DNA from: Sipunculus nudus
Taxonomy: Eukaryota; Annelida; Sipuncula; Golfingiida; Sipunculidae
Direction of reading: 5' to 3'
DNA length: 64,000 nucleotides
NCBI GenBank assembly: GCA_026874595.1
Contig: CM049319.1
Location: 53,578,917 to 53,642,916, forward strand
The notes beneath the pieces are model-generated. The model was given only the letters and a program-made list of their open reading frames with translations, did no database searches and was not told the DNA's origin. A program made the position numbers and the translations under genes. This document shows positions 37,213 to 50,200 of this stretch, piece after piece. The stretch's first letter is position 1, and the number at the start of each line of letters is the position of its first letter.

Positions 37213-37931
37213 GCAAGTGACTACAGAAAAAAAAAATCAATAACTAGCTTAATTTTCAAGCTTTTATTTTCAAATATCAGATTTAGACAAACTAAATATT
37301 TATGTTTACATGCTGTGAAAATTAAATCAATGGTGCTTACAGGAAAAAAACGTGCCATGGTCAAAGTTGGGCAAAATTTAAGGTACTGATTTTTTTTTAT
37401 GCTAATAACTTAAAAAATTTAGAGAATTCAGATCTAATTTTGGGTAAACAATTGAATCTTAATTAAACATAGTTATATACTTGAGAAAATACTCTAGTTT
37501 AAAAATTATAATGTTAAGTGAGTTATTATTTTTCCTGATTTTTTACAAAGTCCATTATTTTTGGGCCCATAACTTAAAGAATTTATACTTTACAGACTTA
37601 ATTTCTGGCATGTATATAGGAACTATATAGAGGAATATTTATGGTAAATATGAAGAAAAACAGATGAGTGGTTTTGATATTAGGCAGTCCTGAAGTGTGA
37701 AAATAGGATTTTAATAAAAAAATTGAGGTTTTTCCTTAATTTCTCAAAGGAACAAAGTTGCAAAGACCCAGTTTTCGGCTTGGTAGGAGATCTTGGGGAC
37801 ATCTAACATTATGCTGAATTTTGGATTCCTAGGTCTTACGGTTTCAAAACGTGCCACATCTACGGACGGACGGACAGACGACGGACAATGGACCATGACT
37901 ATAGCTCAGATGACTTATAGTCAGCTGAGCT
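37213..37931 (-). mobile_element. Family B Helitron-like fragment, - strand
   Basis: The right end is the inverse of AGCTCAGCTGACTATAAG (37914-37931), preceded by GACGGACGGACAGACGACGGAC, the inverse of the family B simple repeat. The body matches one B unit (CGTGCCATGGTCAAAGTTGGGC, TAGGTCTTACGGTTTC). The left part may end at CAAGTGAC (37213), the inverse of a CACTTG terminus, but the usual terminal palindrome is missing. It interrupts an F unit: the F phrase AAAAACGTTTTACAGG follows directly and also occurs intact at 30483. Confidence 0.6.
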
Positions 37932-39219
37932 AAAAACGTTTTACAGGTTTATAACTCATATGGGAAAATACAGCAAACTGGCTAAGTTCAGCTTCCCATA
38001 ACTCAGCCAAAAAGCACTGAACCAAAACCATTTGAACAAACTTGAATTATCAACATATGAGGATAATTGTGTGAGATTTAAGAAATTGGCCCAGTGATTT
38101 TTGAGGAGATCTTTGTAGCCACTGAGCTGAAATGGGCTGTTATGGCGTATGACTAAATTCAGCTTCCCATAACTTAGCCGAAAGTCACTGAATAGAGACC
38201 ATTTTAACAAACAAACAGAAAGCACTACCCTAGGAGCATTTCTGTGGGATATTAAACATTTTGGCCAAATATAACACCATTCACAAAACATATCCTACTC
38301 AAAATATGCTGGCTCTCAGATGATTCTTGATGATTCTTTTGGCCATATGGTTTCAGAGAAGAAGTTTTTTTGTAGCCCTCAGTGTGATACAGGCACTGAT
38401 GACCCCATACAAAAAAGGCCGATGCAGGTGGCGCTACCAATACCTCAATTTCAGATATAACCTATGTGACCAACATTGGCATAAAATTTGGTGATGATAG
38501 CTCCAGCCTTTTCTCAGATTTAAATTTTAATATGCTTTTTTGGACAGATGACAATGTTCAACCTCCTGTAACTTGGCCAAAAATCTCCCAACCGGAACCA
38601 TTCGAACAAACTTGAGAGAGATTGTTCCAGGGATCATTTCTGTGAAATATTGGACAATTTGGCTGGACAGTTTGGGAAGAGAATATTGTTAAAGTTTTTT
38701 TTAGCTTTTTCCCTATAAAATCTAAGAAAATGCAGTTAGAAAAAAAATAAACAAAATCAATAAAAAACAAATATCAATATCTGAAAACCATATCGTGATA
38801 TGCAACTGATTATAGCTATTTTACTAGGCACTACAGAAGAATTAATTTTCGGATTTCGTTTTTTTAACTATTTTAAGATTAAGATCAAGGTCAAAGGTTT
38901 TCGAACTCTGAGATTTTGGCAGAAAACAGTGGCGTGTCCAATTTAAAAAAAAAAAAAAAACTTCAGTACTTCGAAAGTTATGGGGGTTACAATAATCCTA
39001 GAACTGCGAATAATTGATATTGAAGATCCAGGTCACCATAACCCATACTATACAGAGACACAAGACAACTCTGGGCTTATTTGACCTTGAAGATCCTGGT
39101 CAAGGTCACCGGTTTTTAACTCGTCCAAAAACTTTGTTGAAACAAGTTTTCAAGATAGTATGGGTTAATGTACGGACGACGTACGACGCCACACCAGCGC
39201 ATAAGCTCACAGGTTCGCT
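37932..39219 (-). mobile_element. Family F remnants, - strand, with repeat K
   Basis: 37932-38768 carries F units (GGTTTATAACTCATATGGGAAAATACAGC as at 30495, CAGGTGGCGCTACCAATACC at 38425). 38769-38860 is the second copy of repeat K. 39100-39219 ends with the inverse F start (AAGCTCACAGGTTCGCT) and its CG-rich patch. Between them (38870-39090) lie AGATCAAGGTCAAAGG and TTGACCTTGAAGATCC phrases of nuclear-receptor half-site type. The F end abuts AAAAATGGTGGCGCC of A3, so F entered an A-run of A3. Confidence 0.55.
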
Positions 39220-40068
39220 AAAAATGGTGGCGCCATCTGCAACTATGTTTGCACAGTGTCCATCTGTTCGTCTGCCTTGGGTTAAAATCACTCATATCTC
39301 TGCAGTGGTTTGACTAATTCACCTGAAATTCGGCATGTGTATACTTCTTGGATAGTTTTTTTGATTTTATGAGTTGGCGCAGCCTACATTCACGTAAAGC
39401 TGCAGACATCCAAGCTCATATCTCGGGAAGCTCTTGGGCCAAAGTTTTCCATGTGTATAGATCTCACATAACACTTTTCATACGCAAAACTGGTGGCGCC
39501 ACCTGCAGCCATTTTTGCACAGCATCCAATTTTTCTGCCGTGGAAGAAAATCACTCATATCTCGGCAGTGGTTTGACATACCTGCCTAAAATGTTGCAGG
39601 TTTATACATCCTGGGCAGCTCTCTTGATTTTATGACAGGTGGCGCCATCCATATTCTAGTTTACGCTGCAGACATCCAAGCTCATTTCTCGGGAACCGTT
39701 TGACGGATTGGGCCAAAATTTTTCATGTGTACAGATCTCACATGGCTCATTATCATAGGCAAAACTGGTGGCGCCACCTGCAACTATTTTTGCACAGCGT
39801 CCGTCTGTCTTCCACAGGCTAAAATCACTCACATACATGTAGTGTATGACCTATCTGCCTTAAGTTTTGCACATGTATAAAACTAGGACAGCTTTCTGGA
39901 TTTTGTGTTAGGTGGCACAACCTACATATACATTTCGGCTGCAGACATCCATGCTAATATGCAACACGTCACTATTTCCCCTTGCCACTCAATCCATGCC
40001 TCACTTTACCCGTTCCACTCTGATTTTGGCGGATACACGTAGTCCCTTGTCGACTACCCGTATTCTAG
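39220..40068 (+). mobile_element. Helitron-like element family A, copy A3, 3' part
   Basis: Typical A half-units (GGTGGCGCCA(T/C)C near 39225, 39492, 39639 and 39767) lead to a well preserved 3' end: ATTTTGGCGGATAC (40023-40036), a 6-bp stem hairpin GTAGTC/GACTAC with 7-nt loop (40039-40057), CCGTATT, and CTAG (40065-40068) before TTTTT. The 5' part was not found; it is separated by the F insertion or lost. Confidence 0.75.
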
Positions 40069-41543
40069 TTTTTCTAATATGTTCAAGAGATTATCTTTAT
40101 TTGGTACACGTCAGATATAAGAAGATGCACCTTTAACCATTGCTCCATTTCTCACACTCAGCCTTACAAAATACATCCACAATAGTAACAACAAGTCTGA
40201 CAATTCCGCATGACAATGTTTATTTATGGTCATAAAAGCAAAAAAAGTAAACCCTGTGGAGAAATTTTCAGACAGTATCAGGACCAGTACTAGAAATACA
40301 AAAATACATCAAATGTGTCGTTCTCGACAGGGTCCACTATTCAAATACCACCCTAGTTTTATAGACATTATAACACCGGCGTAATGATAATGCAAGCACC
40401 CCATGACAGGTAAGAGGGGGTTTATTTACCAATGCATGTAAACGAGCCATATTATAATGTCCTTTATACAAGAAAACCTTGTGCATTTTTTCAACAGTTT
40501 CTCGAAGTTTATGTAATTAATTAACATTTATTTACATGTACGTTATTTTGTGTAAAAAAAAAAAAAACAAAAAACAAAAAAAACAGCAGTTCTGACATCT
40601 GAATTTTACTTTGTTGTTCTTCCATAAAATCGGCTGGATTCTAGATTTACTTCCTCTCCAGTCACCAAAACTATTAATTCACTATATTACCTATGCCTTT
40701 AACATGCAGTTCCAACTCCCACTACATTTTCAACCAACTGCAAGTCTCTTTTTGACTGCAGGACAACCGTATAGACTTACAGCTAGGTCTTGTGATCAAA
40801 TATTTTACATACAGGTCAGGTGATTAACAATTTTGCTAACTAAGGTCATGTGATCATAATATTGGCATGACCAAACTATTTTACATAACAGAGGACAAAT
40901 TATTTATACAACCGAGGTCATGTGACCATTTTATTAATATAACATTAGGATTCCATTTTACGTCTGAACTAATGCTATTTATCAAACAGGTTATGGGCTG
41001 CAACTATAAATAAACATGCCTCATAATATCTTGCAAAAACCTGGTGTTCTTGTGAGGTTTGGAATCCAGTTATAACAATGAATGCATGCAAATTACATTT
41101 TTAAAGATATTTCAACATTACAGCTGAAAGCACTCATGTTTCAGAATATAAATCTTGAACAGATAAAGAAAATACTGGCTATGGTGTCAAACTGTCTCAG
41201 TAAAAAGGTCTACAAAGACCCAGAATAAATGCAAGTTTTCAACTGGCTATGAATGCCATGTGCACATTCTACATCAACAAGATGATTTGGTGATCACTGA
41301 AACAAGAGAATCCTAAGATTCCACTGAGTATCATTTGCAATTAAATAAAAGTTACAGGAAACATTTACAAATATTTTAATTGGTGCCAATTAACTTTATA
41401 TAAACCTAGCAAAGCACCTCATACAGTTTCCTATGCAATTCTAATTCTTGGGCATTTGCTCTCCTCATTTAAAATTTGTTCACACTGAAAACTTTAAATA
41501 TACTGAAAACTTTAAATATACTGTATATATATATATACATTGC

Positions 41544-41590
<47 letters not shown>

Positions 41591-41748
41591 CACTTAAATC
41601 AAGATTTGTACCTGAAGAGTAGCAGTATCTGTTCCTTTTATAGTACTGATGTACAAACCAGATGAATGCAAGCTAACTGAACATTAATTTATAATAAACC
41701 CTCCCATATGGAAGAGCACAATGTTATACGAACAATAGAGATTACACA

Positions 41749-41808
<60 letters not shown>

Positions 41809-42460
41809 AGAACCTCTTTAATCTGAACATCCTGGAGGACATCTTATAGCTTTGTCTGTATTATATAGTGTAGTGTGTATATATAGTAGGACCTGGCAAT
41901 TACAGACACTAGTAGATGCCGTGGTCATGTTGATAACAGACTGGTTCCCCTACAGGCCTCCAAATTCATTCACGTGGCCATCCATGTGTCAAAAACAGGA
42001 GCCTATAAGGAGTGACTTTCCTGTGTGGAGCATATAGGCAACTGATTATTTTATCTCCCTCTGTGTGCACAAGCCTCACTTAAGTAAATGTACATTTCAT
42101 ATATATATATGTGGAGTTCCACTATGTGTGTGTGTGCATGTGTATACACAAATATTCATGTCCACATAAATATAGCTGCAGTATGTAGCATCTTCAAGAG
42201 CAAATTATTTCTTTTACATAAAACAATGACTGACAAACCATATCTACAAATAAGCATGAAATAATGCTCATATATGCTGAAGCGCCACCTGGTATCCATT
42301 TCCAACAAACACCACTCTATAAAAATTATGATTAATTGATACATACAACAAGTGTTGGAGCCGAATGTTACATCTCCAGTATCCTTAAGAGTGAGGTACA
42401 GAGTCTCAGTATATCACAGTGCTATCACTCAAAGTAGGCCCAGCTGGATGTATGCCAGCT

Positions 42461-42545
<85 letters not shown>

Positions 42546-44270
42546 CTTACATATTGGTTCTGTCACACACAGGCCCAGTTGTAAGCTTCCAAAGCCATTG
42601 AGGACAACCAAATTGCCATATTTCACATTTTCAATGGTGACATTCATTTTGCATTCCATAGGTGGCAGGGGGGGGGGTGCTAGTTTTATACTACCCAAGG
42701 TATACAACCTCATACAAGCTGTATGACCTCACACTCATAGCCATGGAAGTGAATTCACTATGTGCAACTTAATCAGTTGTATAACATTGTTAAGTTACCA
42801 CAGGAAATGGTAAAATGGATAAATTGCAAAATCTCTGGCCCTTCCAGACACAAGTGAGCACAGAAAATAAGTATAATAAATCATGTTTTTTTATATTATC
42901 TATGGGGGGGGGGGGGAATTGTATAAAACTTCATGAATAGGCCTGTGTGTAGTCTAGCTTTTAAACATACATCACTCCAGCTGGGTCTATATTCAAATTT
43001 ATGCAAATAACCAGAAGTTATGGTTGGAAAAGCTGTGACATGATGCTATATTAACTATTAAATTGTTGTTATACATCACAAGATCTTGTTAGATCACAAA
43101 ACATGCAAATTTTAACTTTACAATAACTGACTAATATTTAAAGGTGGAATAGCTTGTGTGTTTTTTTAAGTTCTCTTAAAAGTACATTCATCAAATTCTG
43201 TACCAAAACAGTATTCATACAAATTCATGCCACATCAACTTGTGATAAAAATCATTTTATATTCCAAACTCCATCTTCAGTCAGGATCAAGCTCCTGCGA
43301 GATTCAACCAGTAATCCACAAGTCTTAACCATCTACTCTGGAACACTTTTGCTGCATAGATTAGTCTTTATGTTAATAATGGCAACACTTTTTTCTCTAC
43401 ACAAGGCATTAAAAAATATTAGAAGTTATGACAAGAACACCTATCATAATGCAGGTCTTTCATATATGAGAACTAGTCCTGATGGGGTTTACTTAAGTAC
43501 CAACTGTGGAGAATAGATGTCAGCACTGAAAAATTTGTTTCTTATTAAATGACTGTCAGACTCTGTTCTAACACTATGGCACGATCTCGCCAATTCAAAA
43601 TTAGTATGAATAAATTAAGTGTGCAGGTCAAGTGCACCTATAATGTTTTAAGATAATAGTAACCACTTTGTCAAAATGGCCACAAAATCACCCATGAGCA
43701 CTGGTCATTCTGCAACTAAACGGGTGCCAAGTTATCTGTGAATGCAGGTGATCCCGTAAGTTGATTCTGTCAATTCAGTAATTCAACGAGCAGACCTTAT
43801 TTCAATACTGCTATGAGCAAGAGCCCTAAAAAAATGTAGGTATCCTTTGACCTAATAAAACTACATACCTACATAAAGAGAGGCCCTGCCACCTTGTTTC
43901 TTACAAAGACCATATTCTAACCACAGAACAGTAAGTAATACCCCAAGGTGGTATAAACCCCAGTCGTGGTAATATCTCCTTAAATTGCATCAACACTTGC
44001 CATCATTTTCTAAATTTTTAATGGCAATCTTAATATCCCGTTTCGATCTAAACTGCAAAACGATGTGAACAAGAGCAGAGTAGAACTCCCTTCTGAATGG
44101 GAGAAAAAGGCGCCTTGTCTTACAAATAAACAGTCAAATAAACAAAATTAAAATGCCTCAGAGGGAAGGGAACATGCCTGAACCTTACAAAGCAAAGACA
44201 GGCACGATCGCACAACACCAGACAAAGACACACGCACAAGGACACGGACTTGAGTCTGGATCTGTTCAGA
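40069..44270 (-). other. 3' UTR and downstream region of the NAP1-like gene
   Basis: No coding exon and no recognised transposon in this 4.2-kb stretch, which fits a long 3' UTR or intergenic sequence. A - strand poly-A hexamer (TTTATT on +) is near 40218 and others exist, so the transcript end is unresolved. (TA)n microsatellites are at about 41541-41587, 41756-41805 and 42475-42542. AATxxACATGACC-like phrases with AGGTCATGTGA occur near 40842 and 40915. Frames at 42352-42726 and 43154-43516 have no supporting motif. Confidence 0.4.
41541..42542. repeat. Three (TA)n microsatellites
   Basis: Runs of TA/AT dinucleotides at about 41541-41587, 41756-41805 and 42475-42542 (the last preceded by a short GTGTGT run) within 1 kb. 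Confidence 0.9.
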
Positions 44271-47200
44271 TTACTGTTGTTTGCATTCTTGTGGTTTAGC
44301 ATTTGGGTCCATCTGAAAAGAAAAAATCCCATGTTAGCCAAACCTGCTACAGATGAAGGTAGGATGTTTCAGCAACGGCAGGGATCAAAATTTTAAAGAG
44401 GCCACACGCCAAGGGTTCTGATTTTTTCTTAATTGGGTCACTTTTCGGTGAAGAAGTTTGCTTGACAAACAATTGCAGTTTTGGATGTCATGAAAAGCTA
44501 AAAATAAAATCCTGGTTGATATGAGTGAAATTTGTAAATTGTATGCTCTCCTTGCCTAAGGCTGCCTTTCCATACATGCAGGTATTTGTCCATGCAGGAC
44601 CCATGCAGAGTGACCGTTTCCATATGTGTGGATCACTGCGTGCATATAACCATTTTATTGTGGCAAACGAACGCACTCGATCATAATTTCTTAAAAGTTT
44701 AATGTAATTTTTTAATCCAATATTCAGTTTTAAACATTTATACCAGCAAGGCAAGGCTCGAGGCTGGTATCACACCAGCCAGACTAAGATGGAGGATATC
44801 TCTTGCCATGTGTTCCTTTAAGTTAGCTTCCGGGCCAGATCTCGGTGAAAACCTGTTGTATATTTTTTATTTAGCCTTAAAGCAGTGTCAGCTCTTGTAT
44901 CTTTTTTAAAGACAAGGGCATATAACAGCCACTAATATACCGCAGGTGGCATCCACATGCGGGCCCCTGCAGAAATCCAACGCTTGCTCAGCGTGTAAGA
45001 CCCTAACCCCGGACATATGGAAAGGGGACAATGATAAAACACTTGTTGGATAATACCAATTTGGACCTGCATGTATGAAAAGGCACCCTAACATTTCAGA
45101 GTAAATTTCAAACCCTGCTTTCAGACATTCACCTTCAGTGAATCAGACAATAAAATATGGAGAAAGACTGCAACATTATATTATTCAGTTTTTTAAATAT
45201 TTTACACCTGAAGTCTGACTCCTCCGTTTTTTCTGATCCAACCAGCGAGAGCTGCAATTTCCAGGGAATCAATTTAAGCAGAAATTACATTAAATCCAAC
45301 TGTAATATTTGATCTAATCATAAACATGTCAACTTATTTTTATTTTATTTTACATATTTAATATAAAAATATATAATTATTTTGAAAAAAAAAAATAATG
45401 CATCTCAATGCTTGTATTTCTATATATTTTAGTAGTTTCATTTTATATTCAATCTTCCAATAAACTGTTATCATATTCATTTTTTTTATCAAAATTTACT
45501 TCACATGTATAATTTGCAAATTTGCAGGTTCTGCATTTTGGCAGATAAAACATTAAATTTTCCATGTTGACCCCCCCCCCCCCCCGTGAATCCGGCTTCA
45601 CTATATTTTGTGGGAACACTGGGGCAAATACATGTAGCTGAAACATCTAAACAACCTTCTAATCCACAACATCCATAAACAAAAGCCACAAAATAAACCA
45701 AAAATATAAATAAGTACAGACAATATTTAAAGATTAAGATTTAAAAAGATGTGTATAGATATATAAAAATATCCTATGGTTTGGCTTCACACATGTGGGG
45801 TTAGATTTTAAAATTTTCTTTTTCTTTTTTTAATGACCTTACCAGAAGCATTTGTATTATTTTCATATAGAAAGTTTATATATTTGCATATAATCTGAAA
45901 CTTTTCTTCAAAAACATGCCTAAATAAATAATCACCAGTTCAGCCTTTAATAAATTAGGTGAATCAGTAACCCTTGGCAACATAAAGCCAACCACAGCCT
46001 GCGTTAACTGATGAGGGGCATCTTAAGTTGGTTTTAAGGTAAAATTTAAATTTCAGAAAAGGTGGTGGAATATTAAAAGCCTGGAATACTATCTGTCCAC
46101 TGCTCTATAAAATAAGCCTTGAGGTAATATCAAACAATGTGGTCCTTTATTTTCTTAAAGAAATTCAAAATACAGTAAAACATTACCAAAATCATTTGTA
46201 TTGGAGTTTTAATTCATAAGTACTCAACAAATTTAATTCATTAAAGTTTCAAATGGTAACCCAATTGTGAGGTCTCAAACTTCTTTTTGGGTCAGGACTT
46301 CAACACAGCAGTACTTTCTGAGTTTAACAGTACTTTCATTTTAACGGTCTAAAGAATGTGCAATACCTGTAAACAACAAGTTAATCAGTTTCTAATATTG
46401 TTTCAGCTGTGATCAATGCACCAGTTTCTCTTGTATTAAACTGTTCTTGGCTATCAAGCCAAAAACCACCTTTGTCACAGAGAGTAAGGAAAGAATCTTG
46501 CAAAATAAAATCTGGAGTCAATTCCAAAAGTACAACTTACTGAATACACATTATTAAATGACTATGCTGTATTAAACTTTGAACTTAATTTTTTTTAAAG
46601 ATTCATCAGAGTGAAATCACAAGGAAAATTCTCAGCTTAATCCAGCCATTAAAAAGTATCTGTACAAAGCCAAATGGGGCTCAAATGAATGTTAGACAGG
46701 AATAAATTACAGATGGAAGGGCAAAAGGAGATGTCTCTGATGTGACAGAGGTGAACCTGAGCCAACCTGTGGCCTCTAGTGGTGACGCATGCATCTAGAC
46801 TGGTCTGAAATGGTAATGAGTAAAAGAAAAGAAAATATCATGCAAGGTTAGACTGAAGGAAACTAAAAACAAGCCACATGAGTAGATCTTCATGAAACAG
46901 CTAAGGTGACTTGTACAACAAAACTACCACCATCAATGTTAGTAAGACAAGGACTTCCATGCCTGTAAATTTTCTGCCGTCTCAATGTTCAGAAAATGTT
47001 TGCTTCATTTCAATCCAACTACCGTAAGGATTGCCGATTGAGAACATTGTGAAATAAGGCAGTAAAAATAATGCATTCATACAGTAAAATATAAATATAG
47101 TGATGGCAGAACTAAGGGTATAGGTGTAGCTGAATTTGGGGCTGAGAGGGCCAGTAATCTGTAGCCCAGATAGCCACTGCGAGAGGGATGCGCCGCAGGG

Positions 47201-50200
47201 GGGGGGGGGATGATTATGGAGCTACCGGTAGTATCCATCAGTGAATCAGTCACAAAACAAAGTGTTCCTGACAAAAGAAGAACCAACTAAGATTCCGTAT
47301 ATGTTGGCTAGAGACTTTCAATGAATGTTGCAGGTCACTCTGCATCTTCAGATATTTATGTCAATACCGGCGCATCTGGTTCTGGTGAAATCAATATGTT
47401 TGACATGGTACAGCTGTGTGTATGGGCTTAAAAAAAAACCATTATAAATGTACCCAATGCCTTAGTTTAGAGGTAGAAAGCTTTAAGAGTTCTGCAGCTT
47501 TAAAGAGTTTTTCTTGATAATTCTCATAGAACAAAGCATTATGGAAATAAGAAAATATTTCAGATTCAGTCTGATATGATATGATGAAAGCAGACTCATA
47601 CTGGCCTGTCTGAGACACATTTCCTTTACAATTTGTGAAAATGCACAACAAAATACAACTACATGACTACCCCTCTACTTTAGACAGAATTCATAAGCAC
47701 CTGTATTGATTTTCCAGACAAACTCTTGAATGAAACAAAAAACTGCCTCTTAACATTGGCACCTGGTACCCAAAACAACAATGAACAGGGAACTTGGCTG
47801 TATCGCTAACTATATGTACATGGTTATTCAATCTGGGAACAGCGATTCCTGATTCACGACATGTTAGTGGTTCTACACCATCCTTGTATCTACAGAGACT
47901 GGGACAGAGGATGAAATCCAAATTAAATCATACCCCTGGATGGAAGTCAGGATCACCGTCTTCATCATAGTCCTCATCATCACCCTGCAATGAATCACAA
48001 TAATAACAGTGATACGGATAATCAATAAATATTTCTGGCATGAGATGCTGTAGTATCCCAAGAGTTTGCCAATACCCTGCTCTGAAAAAATAGGTTTTAA
48101 ATTGCTGCGATTCTGAAATCCGCAAGCCAGTTAAGATTGCCAATTAAGATTGGCTATTAAGCTTGGTGATTCTGCAATGCTAAATACCTGAATATACCTT
48201 AAATTAATCATTTCACTACAGGAAAATAAGTACACAATATGTGCAAATATCAATAAGCGTTCTTCCTTGTCAAATTGCCCCAAAAACTCAAGTACACGTT
48301 TTATTGCAAAAACGCCACAACCAGACAATTACCATTTACAGGAAAGCAAAAAAAGCGAAGGGATATACCTTAACAAACACATACACCACCCCCCCCCCCT
48401 TAGAAATGATGACAGAAACCTTACCTCATCTTCATCACCCTCTTCTTCAAACTAAAATAGAAAGAATTTAAATATTCATGAATATTCATGAAGAGAACAC
48501 AAACAGATCTTACTTAAAAGAATGACATCCAAAGTATCATGTTAAGCTTTTGTCACGGTTTTTGAAACCGTTCCTAGTGTTAACATAATAAAAAAACTAG
48601 TTACAGTATATGTGTTAATCCGAGCATTTTTTGCTACCTTATTGTCACAGCTATTGATAATCATGTCATCACTTCTTGTATTGACAGTACAGTCAATCAC
48701 AAGTATATGTTTACAGTGACAGCATCAGCGGATGTTAAAGAACTGTCAGTTGCATTGCTGGCTTTAAACGGTAACTTGTACGTGTTTTAACGGTCGGGAT
48801 TGTGATCAATAGGGATCCTATACATAATCATAATTATTCTAAAGTGTAATAAACTCTTGCATTATCATTATTTAACCACGTCCGATTATTATAACATAGG
48901 AATGTGTGGAACGGCGGCATGAATTCATGTAAGCACATGGTATTTCCACGGCTCGAGCGGCCCGAGCGATATTGAGGGATTCAGTATACTAACACGGGAA
49001 AACATCGTTCTTTTGGTCTTACCTTAACGATCAGGCATTAAATAGACCTCATAGATTATTTCTTTTGGTAATATGATATGTGTCATATACAGTAATAGCC
49101 GTTTTATCCCTGGGAAAACCATGTTGCAAGATCAGCTGACCGGCGTTTGTTTGACAACATTTAGGAACTATTTGCGGCGTAGTGATACGGGCTTGCCCAG
49201 GCGTTCTGTGATTGGCTGTTGACCGCAGGGTGCAGGGCGGGGTATTTGAACTTCAGTAAGGCCCGTCTGATGCTTAAATGTTGTCACGTTTCTTAATTAT
49301 AATAGTAAATACTTAGTTATAACAGGCTATCGCTAGTTAATTGTACAATATATAGCTTTCTTTAAGTTTCAATCACTAAAGTACGCGACCTCTGTTTTGG
49401 CCACAGGATCACGTGGTATGTGACCAGTTTTGGCCACAGGCCTGACCCTATAAAAGGAGGCGACACCCAGCGCAGACGACTTTGGTCCCGTCAGCTCCTG
49501 ACGTAAACCACTCAGGGGGAAACACCCTGAGCCTGACTATTCTGGCATTAAATGAATGGGAATAGATATTCTGAAAGGGCTTTGGTAATTTAACTAGTGT
49601 AGTGTACATGTTACAAAAATCTAATTTATATCCTAGATCTGGTCACTGTGACTCAGGGAGTTGGGCCACAGCCTGTGACCCAGACAGTTGGGTCACAGCC
49701 TGTGACCCGAAAAGTTGTGCCACAGGCTGTGACCCAGAAAGTTGTGCCACAGCCTGTGACCCGAAAAGTTGTGCCACAGGCTGTGGCTCTGTGACCTGAG
49801 AGAGCCTCTCTCAGTTTCTCTGAACTTGATTGAACAGGTCCCCGGCTAACCTACGCCATGTAGGTATTTTTTGGCTACAAATAACAGTTTATAATAGAAC
49901 TTATATAAGTTGGGCCAAGGTTGTGACACAAATGTGGCCACTGGGTCACATGTGCGCCACAAGTGGCCACTGGGTCACAAGTGGGCCACAAGTGGCCACT
50001 TGGTCACAAGTGGGTCACAAGTGGCCTCTGGGTCACGAGTGGGCCGCAAGTGTGTCACAAATGCGCCACAGGCAATATTAACGTGTCGTGTAAATAAATC
50101 ACAAGTTTCTCCATAAGCTTAATAAACTTGGGGTGTTAGATTATATTGACTGGCCACAAGTGGGCCACAAGTGTGCCACAAATGTGCCACAGGCATTATT

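Noticed and set aside
43154-43516. 120-codon + strand frame opposite the NAP1 3' region
   Set aside because: No motif, antisense to the likely 3' UTR, and no promoter or splice support.
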